Shown here: piece by piece, positions 10,513 to 20,581 of the stretch | Numbering within the stretch: the stretch's first letter is position 1 | Layout: each line of letters begins with the position of its first letter | From: Rhizobium sp. | GTDB taxonomy: Bacteria; Pseudomonadota; Alphaproteobacteria; Rhizobiales; Rhizobiaceae | Reading direction: 5' to 3' | NCBI GenBank assembly: GCA_028290545.1 | Contig: JAQGJP010000050.1 | Span: forward strand, 1 to 64,000 | Length of the DNA stretch: 64,000 bases | The notes under the pieces: model-generated | Seen by the model: the letters and a program-made list of their open reading frames with translations, nothing else | What the model was told of the DNA's origin: nothing | Databases searched by the model: none | Position numbers and translations under genes: made by a program

Positions 10513-12491
10513 CGTGAAGCTGCCTGCTGGATTTGTGCATAGCGCGCGTTTTCGATGCGCTCGACCTCTCTGGCGGGCACGTAATAGTCGACGTCCCTGT
10601 CGTAGGTCCGAGCGATGAAGGTGGCGATCATGCCAATGAGACCGATCGCTGCGATTGCCCACATGTGCCAGACCAGCGCAAAGCCGAGGACGAGGCTGAA
10701 AGCCGAGATAATGAAGCCAGCGCCGGTGTTCTTCGGCATGTGGATGTCTTCATAATCCCGGCGGCGAGCGGGCGGGTCCTCGCTCTGCTTGTCGTCCCAA
10801 TGTTGTTCCAGAGACGTGATGTGGGGGACATGGGCAAAGTTGTAGAAAGGGGCCGGAGACGCCGTGGACCATTCGAGGCTGCGCGCATCCCAGGGGTCGC
10901 CGGTGAGATCGGCATTTTTCTTGCGATCCCGGATGCTGACGGCAAACTGGATCATCAGCGCGAGAATGCCGAGGCCGATGATGATCGCGCCAATCAGGGC
11001 GACGATCAGATAGGGCTGCCATTCGGGATGATCGTAGTGGTTCATCCGCCGTGTCATTCCCATGAAGCCGAGGATGTAGAGTGGCGTAAAGGCGAGGTGG
11101 TAGCCGATCAGCCAGAACCAGAACGAGACCTTTCCCCAGAACTCGTCGAGCGTGAAACCGAATACCTTGGGAAACCAGAAGCTCAGCCCGGCAAGGCATC
11201 CGAATATGACGCCGCCGATGATGACGTTGTGAAAGTGTGCGACGAGGAACAGGCTGTTGTGCAGGACGAAATCCGCGCCCGGCACGGCAAGCAGCACGCC
11301 CGTCATGCCGCCCACGGCAAAGGTGCACATGAAGCCGATCGTCCATAGGGTCGCCGAATGAAAGCGGATCCGCCCCTGGTACATGGTGAAGAGCCAGTTG
11401 AAGAGCTTGACCCCGGTCGGGATCGATATGATCGTCGTCATCACGCCGAAGAAGGCGTTGACATTGGCGCCCGAGCCCATCGTGAAAAAATGGTGCAGCC
11501 AGACGATGAAAGACAGAATGCCGATCGAGGAAGTCGCGTAGACCATCGACTTGTAGCCGAAGAGCGGCTTGCCGGAGAAGGTGGCGATGATCTCCGAAAA
11601 GGCCCCGAAACAGGGCAGGATCAGGATGTAGACTTCGGGATGGCCCCAGATCCAGATCAGGTTGATGTACATCATGGCATTTCCACCAAGCTCGTTGGTG
11701 AAGAAATGCATGTCGAGATACCGGTCGGCGGCAAGCAGCACCAGCGTTGCCGTCAGGACCGGGAAGACAGCGACGATGAGAATATTGGTGATCAGCGCGG
11801 TCCAGACGAAGACCGGCATTTTCATCAAATTCAGACCCGGCGCGCGCATGCGCAGGATGGTGACGATGAAGTTGATGCCGCCGAGCGTCGTACCGAGACC
11901 CGAGACCTGAAGCGACCATATGTAATAATCGACGCCGACCGTCGGACTGTATCCGAGCTCGGAAAGCGGCGGATAGCCGACCCAGCCGGTCGCGGCGAAG
12001 TCACCGACGAACATTGACAGCATGACGAGAACCGCGCCGACAGCCGACAGCCAGAAGCCGAGCGAATTGACAAAGGGATAGGCGACGTCACGCGCGCCGA
12101 TCTGCAGCGGCACCACGACGTTCATCAAGCCAAGGATGAAGGGCGTGGCAACGAAGAAGATCATGATCACCCCGTGTGCGGTGAAGATCTGATCGTAGTG
12201 GTGCGGAGGGAGATATCCGGCAGCGTCGCCGGCGGCCATCGCCTGCTGCACCCGCATCATGATTGCGTCCGCGAACCCGCGCACAAGCATGACCAGCGCA
12301 AGGATGATGTACATGACGCCGATCTTCTTGTGATCGACTGACGTGATCCACTCACGCCACAAATAGCCCCATAGCCGGAAATATGTGATGAGGCCGAGAA
12401 GTGCGAGGCCGCCGATGGCGACAACGACACCCGTGCCGACGATAATCGGCTCGTCGAAAGGGATGGCGTTGAGAGACAGCTTTCCAAACAT
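10509..12491 (-). CDS. cyoB: Cytochrome bo3 quinol oxidase subunit I
   Basis: The 660-residue catalytic subunit holds the low-spin heme b and the heme o3/CuB centre where oxygen is reduced to water with proton pumping. The copper-ligand region [10 protein letters not shown], the histidine pair in WLHHFFTMG and the later HFHNVIIGG segment with heme-ligand histidines are all present. Length and the short extra N- and C-terminal helices fit CyoB rather than cytochrome aa3. The start overlaps the cyoA stop (TAATG). Confidence 0.96.
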   Translation of the reverse strand: MFGKLSLNAIPFDEPIIVGTGVVVAIGGLALLGLITYFRLWGYLWREWITSVDHKKIGVMYIILALVMLVRGFADAIMMRVQQAMAAGDAAGYLPPHHYDQIFTAHGVIMIFFVATPFILGLMNVVVPLQIGARDVAYPFVNSLGFWLSAVGAVLVMLSMFVGDFAATGWVGYPPLSELGYSPTVGVDYYIWSLQVSGLGTTLGGINFIVTILRMRAPGLNLMKMPVFVWTALITNILIVAVFPVLTATLVLLAADRYLDMHFFTNELGGNAMMYINLIWIWGHPEVYILILPCFGAFSEIIATFSGKPLFGYKSMVYATSSIGILSFIVWLHHFFTMGSGANVNAFFGVMTTIISIPTGVKLFNWLFTMYQGRIRFHSATLWTIGFMCTFAVGGMTGVLLAVPGADFVLHNSLFLVAHFHNVIIGGVIFGCLAGLSFWFPKVFGFTLDEFWGKVSFWFWLIGYHLAFTPLYILGFMGMTRRMNHYDHPEWQPYLIVALIGAIIIGLGILALMIQFAVSIRDRKKNADLTGDPWDARSLEWSTASPAPFYNFAHVPHITSLEQHWDDKQSEDPPARRRDYEDIHMPKNTGAGFIISAFSLVLGFALVWHMWAIAAIGLIGMIATFIARTYDRDVDYYVPAREVERIENARYAQIQQAASR

Positions 12492-13522
12492 TATTTGATA
12501 CTCCGCAATGCAAGGCCATCGGCTGTGCAGATGCCGGCGGAGACATCGAAAGCCATGTCCATAGACGGCGCGTGCATGTATTGGTTGACAACGGTTTTGA
12601 AGAGACCCGGGGCGACGCTGGCGTAGATCGCCACCGGTGATTTGAGACTTGGCTGCTTGAGGGCGCCGTAGGTGGCCTCATCCAGCTTCAGCGATGATGA
12701 GCGGGCCTTGGCGATCCACGCGTCGAAGGCCTGACGACTGGTGGATATGGTATCGAAGCGCATGTCCGAGAAGCCCTGGCCGCTGAAAGCAGAGGACTGT
12801 CCGGCAAAGGTGCCCTCGCTGTTGGCAATGAGGTGCAGCTTCGACTGCATTCCCGCCATCACGTAAATCTGGCTGCCGAGTTGCGGGATGAAGAAGGAAT
12901 TCATGATCGATTCCGCGGTCAGGCTGAATTCGATCGGCGTGTCGACAGGGATTGCGAGCCGGTTGACCGACGCCACGCCGTAATCGCGATAGATGAACAG
13001 CCATTTCCAGTTGAGCGCGATCACCTCGATGCGCACGGGCTTGTTCGCGGATTCGATGGGTTTGTAGGGGTCGAGCTCGTGCGTAGTCTTCACGATGAGC
13101 GCTGCAAGAATGGCCACGATAATGCACGGGATGGTCCACACCACCACTTCGATCCTGGTGGAATGCGCCCATTTCGGTGTGTAGGTGGCGCGGGTGTTGG
13201 TAGCCCTGTAGCGCCACGCGAACACGAGCGTCAGCACGATCACCGGGACGACGACGACCAGCATCAAGCCCAGCGCGATCAGGATGAGATTCCTCTCCTG
13301 CTCCCCGATATCGCCCTTCGGACTGAAGAGTGCGATGTCGCTGCAACCGCTGAGCAAAAGCGCCAGCAGCAAGGGCGACGATAGACGCACCGTTGTTGAA
13401 AGCCATCCGCCTTTGGCAGGGGACTTTCCCCTGTCGGGGAAGATTGGTGAAACTTCGTCTCGCACGCGCCGTACCCTTCCGCTTCCTGATATCGCCACTG
13501 TTGTCGATTTAGACAAAGACAT
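12491..13522 (-). CDS. cyoA: Cytochrome bo3 quinol oxidase subunit II (lipoprotein)
   Basis: Subunit II binds quinol-side partners and anchors in the inner membrane. A lipobox-type signal ([12 protein letters not shown]) is followed by two helices ([38 protein letters not shown]) and a periplasmic cupredoxin-like domain that lacks CuA ligands, as expected for quinol oxidases. The long start at ATG 13522 has no clear ribosome site and lies 12 bases from an inverted repeat. GTG 13465, with GGAAGGG eight bases upstream, is a good alternative start. First gene of the cyoABCD operon. Confidence 0.93.
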   Translation of the reverse strand: MSLSKSTTVAISGSGRVRRVRDEVSPIFPDRGKSPAKGGWLSTTVRLSSPLLLALLLSGCSDIALFSPKGDIGEQERNLILIALGLMLVVVVPVIVLTLVFAWRYRATNTRATYTPKWAHSTRIEVVVWTIPCIIVAILAALIVKTTHELDPYKPIESANKPVRIEVIALNWKWLFIYRDYGVASVNRLAIPVDTPIEFSLTAESIMNSFFIPQLGSQIYVMAGMQSKLHLIANSEGTFAGQSSAFSGQGFSDMRFDTISTSRQAFDAWIAKARSSSLKLDEATYGALKQPSLKSPVAIYASVAPGLFKTVVNQYMHAPSMDMAFDVSAGICTADGLALRSIK

Positions 13523-13533
13523 TTATGGCAATT

Positions 13534-13556
13534 ATGTATGGATTAATACCATACAT
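13534..13556. promoter_or_regulatory. Inverted repeat between cyoA and the aldolase gene, probable operator
   Basis: The arms ATGTATGG and CCATACAT are perfect complements separated by 7 bases. The repeat lies in the divergent intergenic region, just upstream of the cyoA start. A second palindrome with the same CCATAC core lies at 13665-13684 and a third, related one at 20452-20493. A dimeric regulator is inferred. Which one is unknown; the MocR/GntR paralogues in the window are candidates. Confidence 0.5.
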
Positions 13557-13664
13557 TTGTATTCCCGATGTTTATCGTAAAAATGAGAGATACATAAGGA
13601 AATTAAGGTGTGCGCGACAATTTGTACGTATCATACGCATACGAGATGTAAGATAATGAGCGTT

Positions 13665-13684
13665 CCATACGTCATAGTGTATGG
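13665..13684. promoter_or_regulatory. Second CCATAC/GTATGG inverted repeat upstream of the aldolase
   Basis: The arms CCATAC and GTATGG are separated by 8 bases and lie 23 bases before ATG 13707. Additional CATACG and CCATACA half-sites occur at about 13632-13642 and 13700-13706, the last touching the start codon. The clustering suggests repression of the downstream aldolase gene. This is inference from sequence pattern. Confidence 0.45.
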
Positions 13685-13706
13685 GAAAATAAGGAAAAGC
13701 CATACA

Positions 13707-14436
13707 ATGACGAATTCCCGCAACGCAGTAGCCCCCACATTTACCGTCCAGCTCGCGGACGCCTTGAAGGAATGCCCCCTCATTGCGGTGTTGCGCTGGA
13801 TCCCGCCCAGCGAGGTCGAGTCCATCGTCGAGACGTTGATCGAGGCGGGGTTTCGCCTGATCGAAGTGCCGCTGAATTCGCCCGAGCCATTTGTGAGTAT
13901 CGAACGCGCCGCTCGTCGCTTCGGGAGCCATGCGCTGATCGGCGCCGGCACGGTGATGTCACCGGAGCAGGTCGGCCGCGTCGGCGATGCGGGCGGGCAG
14001 ATCATCGTCATGCCGCACGCTGATGTCGCGGTGATCCGCGCCGCAAAGCAGCAAGGCCTGGCCTGTTTCCCAGGCGTTGCCACGCCGACCGAGGGCTTTG
14101 CAGCACTTGGCGCTGGTGCCGACGGGCTGAAGGTGTTTCCGGCAGAAGCAATCTCGCCTGCGGTCTTGAAGGCATGGCGGGCGGTGTTCGCGATGGATAT
14201 CCCGCTTTTGCCGACCGGCGGCATCTCGCCGCAATCGATGCAGGCGTGGGTGGATGCTGGAGCGAGTGGCTTCGGCACCGGGGGTGGCCTCTATGCGCCC
14301 GGCCGTTCCGTGGCGGAAGTCCGGGAACGTGCCGACGCTCTGGTCGCGGCATGGCGGGCAACGCAGGTTCGGCTTCGCCGAAGATCCGGAACCGGCAAGG
14401 GCGATGAACCGCATGATTTCTGGCGCCCGCCCCTGA
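13707..14436 (+). pseudogene. 2-dehydro-3-deoxy-6-phosphogalactonate aldolase, frameshifted near its 3' end
   Basis: A class I aldolase of the KDPG/KDPGal family cleaving a ketodeoxy-phosphosugar to pyruvate and glyceraldehyde-3-phosphate. Motifs include [21 protein letters not shown] and the Schiff-base lysine in GLKVFPAEA, ending with [15 protein letters not shown] 13707 has AAGGAAAA upstream. Near 14360 the in-frame reading turns into arginine-rich, rare-codon sequence that runs without a stop into the dapA-like gene. The neighbouring frame gives a plausible tail ([17 protein letters not shown]) ending at TGA 14434-14436. A one-base indel is the simplest explanation. The alternative is a real 598-codon fusion. 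Confidence 0.7.
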
Positions 14437-14474
14437 GGAGGGTTGGCGGCTATACCAGAGAAAGGCCATGCAAC

Positions 14475-15418
14475 ATGCCAACGCGCAAGACTGTCTACTT
14501 CGACCAGCTGCCGGCTGGAAGCATTCCGGCACTCGTCACGCCGATGCTTCAGGATGGAGCGATCGACTGGAAGAACTACCGCGGCCTGATCGACTGGCAC
14601 GTCGAGGCGGGAACGAACGGGATCGTCGTGATGGGTTCGACCGGTGAATCCGCCACGGTTTCCATGGAGGAGCACAGTGAGCTCATTCGCGTGGCCGTCG
14701 AACATTCAGGCGGCCGCATCCCCATCATTGCGGGGACGGGCGCCAATTCCACAGCCGAGGCGATCGAGCTGACCGGTTATGCCCGCAAATGGGGGGCGAC
14801 CGCAGCGCTCTCCGTCGTCCCCTATTACAACAAGCCGACGCAGGAGGGCATGTACCAGCATTTCAAGGCAATTGCCGAAGCCGTCGATATTCCGGTAATC
14901 CTCTATAACGTCCCCGGCCGCACGGTTGCCGACATGAGCAACGAAACGGTCCTGCGGCTATCGGATATCCCCAACATCGTCGGACTGAAGGACGCCACAG
15001 GCGACATCGGCCGCGGAATCTTGCTTATGCGAAGCCTGCCTGACGATTTCGCGGTTTACAGCGGCGATGACCCGACCGCAGCCGCGCTCATACTCCTGGG
15101 CGCGCGCGGCAATATCTCGGTCACTGCAAATGTCATTCCCGATCTGATGGCCATGCTGTGCAAGGCGGCCCTTGTGGGGGATCTCGACATTGTCAATCGT
15201 CTCAGCAGGCGCATCGCACCGCTGCATCAAGCCATGTTCATTGAGGCAAACCCCATTCCGGTGAAATGGGCGCTCGCTGAACGCGGCAGGATTGAAGCAA
15301 ATCATCGCTTGCCGATGGTGCCGCTACGCCTGCAGACCAAAGTCGTGTTGGCGAGGCGTTGCGCAACGCCCTGGCGGAGGCATCGGCCCTTGAAGGGCGC
15401 AACCCGATTGCCTGGTGA
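14475..15418 (+). pseudogene. 4-hydroxy-tetrahydrodipicolinate synthase (DapA) homologue, 3' frameshift
   Basis: Members of this family condense pyruvate with aspartate semialdehyde or catalyse related aldol reactions. The barrel is nearly complete: [23 protein letters not shown], the catalytic tyrosine in ILYNVPGRT and lysine in [10 protein letters not shown]. After PMVPL and LQTKVVL, one missing G near 15348 throws the frame. The correct frame ends [21 protein letters not shown] at TGA 15416-15418. ATG 14475 has AGAAAGG upstream. Clustering with sugar-acid aldolase and amino-acid genes suggests a catabolic paralogue rather than the main lysine-pathway enzyme. Confidence 0.75.
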
Positions 15419-15499
15419 AGCGGGCTGCATGGCTCGGATAGGTCGCCGTGGAGCCCGAAGTGTAGAAAGATTGATACGTTCGCCAACAAAGGTTCGTCA

Positions 15500-16362
15500 A
15501 TGATCGAAACAGCAGATCGCCAGCTGGCCAAATCGTTGTTCAGCAATTACGCGCTGGAAATTACCGGCAAAGATATTGGCCAGATCGCCGCTGCGAGGTC
15601 GGAAATATCGCCGGGCACGCAGATCAACATCGCCTTTCTCGGCAATGAAACCCATGAACAGCGCATCGAGGCCGCCGCTGTAATACGCCGGTTCGGCTTT
15701 GAACCCGTGCCGATTATCTCCTCACGACGGTTGAAATCCCGGGAGGATCGCGATGCGCTGCTTTCGGGCTATCTGCGCGCAGCTCGTCCGAGACGCTTCA
15801 TATTCGTGGGCGGGGATCCTGCCATGCCTGCCGGTCCGTACAAGGACTCTCTTGACCTGATCGCGAGCAACATTATCTCCAACTATCAGATACGCAATGT
15901 CGGGATCGTCGGCTATCCCGAAGGTCATCCTAGAATTGATAACCAAAAGCTCTGGGACGCGCTGCGCAGAAAGATCGAACTTTTGTCAGCAGCGGGCTGC
16001 ACGGTCGAGATCACGATGCAGTTCAGTTTCGATGCCGATGCGATTGTCGAATGGATCGGGCAGGTACGAGAAGCCGGTATCGAAGCCCCGATCCGAATTG
16101 GCGTGCCGGGCCCTGCCGATGTGAGGCGACTGCTGCGGTTTGCCGCCCAGTTCGGCGTGGTCTCATCTGCGGGATCGTCAAGAAGTACGGGTTTTCTCTC
16201 GCCAACCTCGTGGGCAAGGCGGGACCCGAGCAGTTTCTTGCCCAACTCCTGAAGGGCATCGGTAGCCGGGATACGGGAGAGATCCTGTTGCACCTTTACC
16301 CATTCGGCGGCATTTCGGAAACCGTCGAATGGGCGGGCAGATACCGGAAGGTTCACAGCTGA
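15500..16362 (+). pseudogene. Methylenetetrahydrofolate reductase-like protein, frameshifted
   Basis: The product resembles the MetF flavin-dependent barrel that reduces methylene-THF. It has INIAFLGNETHEQRIEAAA near the start, IFVGGDPAMPAGPYKDS near residue 110, and EITMQFSFDADAIVEW near residue 175. Close to 16165 the frame breaks after QFGVVSS. One missing G (GCGGG to GCGGGG) would continue as GIVKKYGFSLANLVG to the stop at 16362. With the repair it is about 287 residues, the usual length. It reads in the same direction as the dapA-like gene with an 81-base gap, so they were probably co-transcribed. Confidence 0.7.
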
Positions 16363-16413
16363 TGGGGCTTGGATGCAATCCGCCGACCGGCTCCGGCGGA
16401 TGCTCGAACATGA

Positions 16414-17666
16414 TCAGGCGCTGGAACCTTGCGCTTTCACATCATTGTCCGCCGACAAGGTGTGTGCGGTCATGCGCAACCTCCGCAGGCCTTCATCGAT
16501 GTCCGAGCGCTCGATATTGATGGGAGGAAGGACCCGTAGAACGTTGTCGCCTGCGAGAATTGTCAAAAGTCCGTGACCAAGGGCCGCGTCGGCCACTTCT
16601 CGATGCGGCAGGGCGCATTTGAGCCCGAGCAGGAAGCCGACGCCGCGAACGCTTTCGATGACGGCTGGGTAGTCTGCCGCCAGCTCTTCAAGGCCATTGC
16701 GCAATAAGACGCTGTTTGCCCGCACCTGATCAAGGAAGCCGTCGGCAAGGATGATGTCGAGGACTTCGCTTGCGATGGTCATTGCAAGCGGGTTGCCTCC
16801 GAATGTGCTGCCATGCGTGCCCGGTGTCATGCCGGGGGCAACCCCTTCGATGGCGAGGCATGCCGCGACGGGAAAGCCGTTTCCCAGCCCCTTGGCGCTG
16901 GCGAGAATGTCTGGAGTGGTGCCGCTTGCCTGATAGGCGAAAAGATGGCCGGTCCGTCCGACTCCGGTCTGCACTTCGTCGAAGATCAACAGAAGCCCCT
17001 TGCGATCGCACAATGCGCGGATCCTCGCCAGATCGGCCGGGGAGAGCGCATGGACGCCGCTTTTCCCCTGGATGGGCTCGATCGGGACGGCCGCTGTGTC
17101 GTCGGTGCAGGCTGCTTCCAGCGCGGCGATGTCGCCGAATGGCACGGAATCGAAGCCTGGGGCCGGCGGACCGAAACCTTCGAGATATTTGGGCTGGCCA
17201 CCTGCGGCGACGGTTGCGAGCGTCCTGCCGTGGAAATCCCCCTGAAAGGTCAGCAATCGGTATCGCTGCGGATTGCCGTTGACGAAATGGTAGCGGTGAG
17301 CCGTCTTGATCGCCGTTTCGAGGGCCTCGGCGCCGGAATTGCTGAAGAAGACGCGGTCGGCGAATGTTGCCGCGCACAGCCTCTCGGCCAGGGCTTCCTG
17401 CTCGGGAATTCCGAAGGCGTTCGATACGTGCCAGAGTTTCAGTGCCTGCCGGGTGATGACATCGGCCAGGCGGGGATGGCAATGACCGAGGCCCGTCACG
17501 GCGATGCCGGTGCAAAGTCGAGATACCGGCGCCCATCGGCTGCCGTCAGCCAGGTGCCATCGCCGTGGGTGAAACTCACGTCCGCGCGTGAAAAGCACGG
17601 GAAAATCGCGCTCTTCAAGCGCCGCTGGTCTGTCGAAGATACGGGTGCTTCCGAGATATGGGTCAT
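16414..17666 (-). pseudogene. argD: Acetylornithine/succinylornithine-type class III aminotransferase, frameshifted near the start
   Basis: A PLP-dependent transaminase. The N-terminus begins at ATG 17666 (MTHISEAPVSS) and reaches DGRRYLDF, where the frame shifts near 17515. The next frame continues as TGIAVTGLGHCHPRLAD, and the rest is complete to the stop at 16414. It includes SNSGAEALETAIKTA, FDEVQTGVGRTG and the PLP lysine in ASAKGLGNGFP. One extra T in the GACTTT run would restore a protein of about 417 residues. It is convergent with the metF-like gene and may be a second, catabolic ArgD copy. Confidence 0.75.
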
Positions 17667-17764
17667 TGGAAGAATCCTTCCGGCAGGGTGAAAACCTCCG
17701 GGCCGGGTGGCAGGTGAGGCAAGATGTTGTCTGGCGAATGTCGCGAGGACGCGGCGCGCCGTCA

Positions 17765-18265
17765 TCAACTGTTGCGTGGCGCCTGGAGGTCGCGCTTGAC
17801 CAGGCGGCGGAGCAATTGCTGGGGCCGTTCGGGCAACGATTGGCCCGGCAATGTCGCCTTCCACTGAGGCGGGGGGTGATCCCCCGGCGTGACGATGGAG
17901 CTGAAGCCGCATTGGGACAAGAGAGGGAGCTGGTCCGGCAGGACGTGACCCAGAGCGCGGATGTCGCCCCTGAAGCCGTGGCGCTGACGCAGCGCGCGCG
18001 CCGTGCTGAAGCCACGCCCGTCCCGGAATTTCGGGAATTGCACCACGATCAGGTCGATCAGTTCGAGATGGGAAGCTATCTGTTCCGGAGCCACCTCGGG
18101 TCCAACAAGGACGCCGGCTGGCCGCTCGAGCGCGGACCCTGCGGCGATGCTCGTAAAGACATCCCAAGGAACGATATAATTCAACCCTTGCACCGGCGCA
18201 TCGGCAGCGTCCGGATATGACCAGATCTCGTCGATCTCGTTGGCCTGGTTGTCAATGAGCGCCAT
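17765..18265 (-). CDS. DUF934 protein associated with sulfite/nitrite reductase
   Basis: 166 residues from ATG 18265 (MALIDNQANEIDEIW). The family signature VQFPKFRDGRGFSTARALR and LGHVLPDQLPLLSQCGF is clear near residues 80-130. DUF934 proteins are regularly encoded directly after the siroheme-containing sulfite or nitrite reductase in alpha- and beta-proteobacteria and are thought to act in sulfate assimilation. Their biochemical role is not established. Its start overlaps the end of the reductase frame by 14 bases. The C-terminus (about 30 residues after PGDHP) looks basic and atypical. Confidence 0.85.
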   Translation of the reverse strand: MALIDNQANEIDEIWSYPDAADAPVQGLNYIVPWDVFTSIAAGSALERPAGVLVGPEVAPEQIASHLELIDLIVVQFPKFRDGRGFSTARALRQRHGFRGDIRALGHVLPDQLPLLSQCGFSSIVTPGDHPPPQWKATLPGQSLPERPQQLLRRLVKRDLQAPRNS

Positions 18266-18914
18266 AGACCGCTTCCTTGAAGGGAGCCGCGCCGAGCCTG
18301 CGATAGGTGTCGATGAACCGCTCTCCGTCATCTCGGCGGGCGATATAGGCGCCGACGATCGCGTCGATCGCATCCACGACATTCTCGGAGGAAACGGCCG
18401 GACCAATGATCGTGCCGATCGATGCGGTATCGTCCGAGGCGCCGCCAAGGGTGATCTGGTAGACTTCTTCGCCGCTCTTATCGACGCCGAGAAGGCCGAT
18501 ATGACCGACATGATGATGGCCGCAGGCATTGATGCAGCCCGAGATGTTCAGATCGAGCGGACCGATCTCACGCTGCCGCTCCGGATCGGCGAAGCGCTCG
18601 GCGATCCGTTGTGCCACCGGGATCGAGCGTGCCGTCGCGAGGCTGCAATAGTCCATGCCCGGGCAGGCGATGATGTCGGTCACCAGACCGATATTGCCGG
18701 TTGCCAAACCTGCCTCGACGAGGCCGAGCCAGAGCTCGTGAAGCTGGTCCTGGCGAACATGGGGAAGAACGAGGCTCTGTTCGTGCGATACCCTGATTTC
18801 GCCGAAGGAATAGCGGTCGGCCAGATCGGCGACCCGATCCATTTCGTCCGCGCTAATATCGCCTGGTATGCCGCCGGTCGGTTTCAGCGAAACCACGGCG
18901 GCGACATAGTCCAT
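18252..18914 (-). pseudogene. Nitrite/sulfite reductase, C-terminal fragment
   Basis: The frame carries the last 220 residues of a siroheme-Fe4S4 reductase of about 550 residues. The four cysteine ligands are visible in CPGMDYCSLA and SGCINACGHHH, and the reading ends in the DUF934 start. The homologous part begins at about 18914 (YVAAVVSLKPTGGIPG). Sequence upstream shows no reductase similarity, and the second MocR gene begins divergently at 19023. The N-terminal substrate and siroheme domains are therefore missing, so this is a truncated copy left by a rearrangement. Confidence 0.8.
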
Positions 18915-19022
18915 ATTATTGCCCACTTCTGATAAAATCCGGATCGCGAGATTCGAAACGGGACTTGCGGTCCGATCTGTAAACATGCAATATCCATATA
19001 TATGTAGATTGAAGGTATAGCA

Positions 19023-20420
19023 ATGGAGAATGATGAGTCTGCGACATTCTGGACCCCATCAATCCGCAAGGCTGACGGGCCGGTCTATCTGGCTATTGCC
19101 GACGCCCTTTCGGCGGATATCCTTTCGGGGAAACTCGTCGGCGGCGCGCGCCTTCCGCCCCAACGTGCCTTGGCCGAGGCGTTGAAAATAGACTTCACGA
19201 CCGTCAGTCGGGCCTACGCTGAGGCCCGTAAGTGCGGGCTTGTCGAGGGCAGGGTCGGGCAGGGCACCTATGTTCGCGCCAAACGGCTGGGAGCGAGTCG
19301 CCCATTCTCCAGCGGCCTTGTTAACATGAGCATGAACCTGCCGCCCCGGTTTGATGATCCTGGTCTCGTCGCACGCATGTGGGATGGCATCAGCGACCTG
19401 CAATCGACCGGCGGCGTCGATCTTCTGATGCGTTATCAGGAGGCTGGTGGCGCCGCGAGGGATCGAGAAGCGGGCGCGATTTGGCTCGCCTCCAGGCTTG
19501 AAGGAGTGACCCCCGACCGCATCCTTGTTTGCCCCGGTGCGCAGGGTGCCCTGCTTGCGGTCGCAGGTGTGCTTGCATCGCCCGGCGACACGATTTGCGT
19601 GGAGGCCCTGACCTATCCCGGGTTTCGTTCGGTCGCCGCCCATCTGCGGATCGAGTTGGCCGCAGTACCGATCGACGGCGAGGGTATCGTTCCAGAGGCA
19701 TTCGACAAGATTTGTGCAGAACGGAGACCCAAGGCTCTCTACTGCAATCCGACGCTTCATAACCCGACGACAGCCACTTTGTCGCTTGCCAGGCGTCATG
19801 CGCTCGTCGAAATTGCCCGACGATATCAGGTTCCGATAATCGAAGACGACGCCTATGGCGCCTTGCCGGTCGACCCGTTGCCGCCGCTGGCCGCGCTGGC
19901 GCCCGAACTTGTCTATCATATCGCCGGCCTTGCAAAGAGCGTCGCGCCGGCGTTGCGTATCGCCTATCTGGTCGTTCCTGACGGACGCGCGGCGGCGCGG
20001 CTCGCCGGCGCGGTGCGCGCCACGGCGTCCATGGCCTCACCGCTGACCGCGGCCATTGCCTCACGCTGGATTGAGGACGGCACGGCAGAGATGGTTGTGG
20101 CTGCCATTCGCCGGGAGACAAACGCCCGACAACTGATCGCAGCCAATATCCTTCCGCCTGAAAACATCAGTTCTGCCCCGGAAGGCTTCCACATCTGGCT
20201 GAAGCTCGGGTCGCCCTGGATGCGCGGCGAGTTTGCTTCGCGCCTGCGCTCGGCCGGGATCGGAGTGGTTGCGAGCGACGCGTTCGCTCTGGCCTCGCCT
20301 CCCGAAGCAGTTCGATTGGGTCTTGGCGCGCCGGAGACCAGAGAAGAGCTGACGCGGAGCCTGCAGACCATCGCCGATCTGCTGAACCAATCGCCCGCCA
20401 GTTCCTCGATGGTGGTGTGA
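19023..20420 (+). CDS. MocR/PdxR-type regulator, second paralogue
   Basis: 465 residues with a GntR winged helix (RLPPQRALAEALKI, TTVSRAYAEARKCGLV, GQGTYV) and a PLP-binding aminotransferase-like domain (CNPTLHNPTTATL, IIEDDAYGALP, lysine in GLAKSVAPALR). It closely parallels the gene at 6749-8137 in length and motif order, so the two are paralogues. Start ATG 19023 has only a weak upstream GAAGG. The truncated sulfite reductase abuts its promoter region. An inverted repeat with TGTATG arms lies just after its stop. Confidence 0.88.
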   Translation: MENDESATFWTPSIRKADGPVYLAIADALSADILSGKLVGGARLPPQRALAEALKIDFTTVSRAYAEARKCGLVEGRVGQGTYVRAKRLGASRPFSSGLVNMSMNLPPRFDDPGLVARMWDGISDLQSTGGVDLLMRYQEAGGAARDREAGAIWLASRLEGVTPDRILVCPGAQGALLAVAGVLASPGDTICVEALTYPGFRSVAAHLRIELAAVPIDGEGIVPEAFDKICAERRPKALYCNPTLHNPTTATLSLARRHALVEIARRYQVPIIEDDAYGALPVDPLPPLAALAPELVYHIAGLAKSVAPALRIAYLVVPDGRAAARLAGAVRATASMASPLTAAIASRWIEDGTAEMVVAAIRRETNARQLIAANILPPENISSAPEGFHIWLKLGSPWMRGEFASRLRSAGIGVVASDAFALASPPEAVRLGLGAPETREELTRSLQTIADLLNQSPASSSMVV

Positions 20421-20451
20421 TGGGTGCAGGCAGACCGACACCGGCCTGCAT

Positions 20452-20493
20452 CCATACATGCGCCAAATAATGTATGTAATTATTTTACATACA
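20452..20493. repeat. Palindrome cluster with ATACAT/TGTATG arms
   Basis: A perfect inverted repeat TGTATGTAA / TTACATACA with a 5-base spacer covers 20471-20493, and another CCATACAT half-site sits at 20452-20459. The cluster lies between the convergent MocR and agmatinase genes, so it is not an obvious promoter. It shares its arm sequence with the probable operators at 13534 and 13665. The central region is AT-rich and lacks a T-run terminator. Confidence 0.5.
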
Positions 20494-20581
20494 ACTCGTC
20501 ATCGTGTCTGCGCGATAGCTTGTCGCCTAACGGGAAGCAATCGGAAGATACCCCTCAACTTGCTCAAGACTCACATATAGG

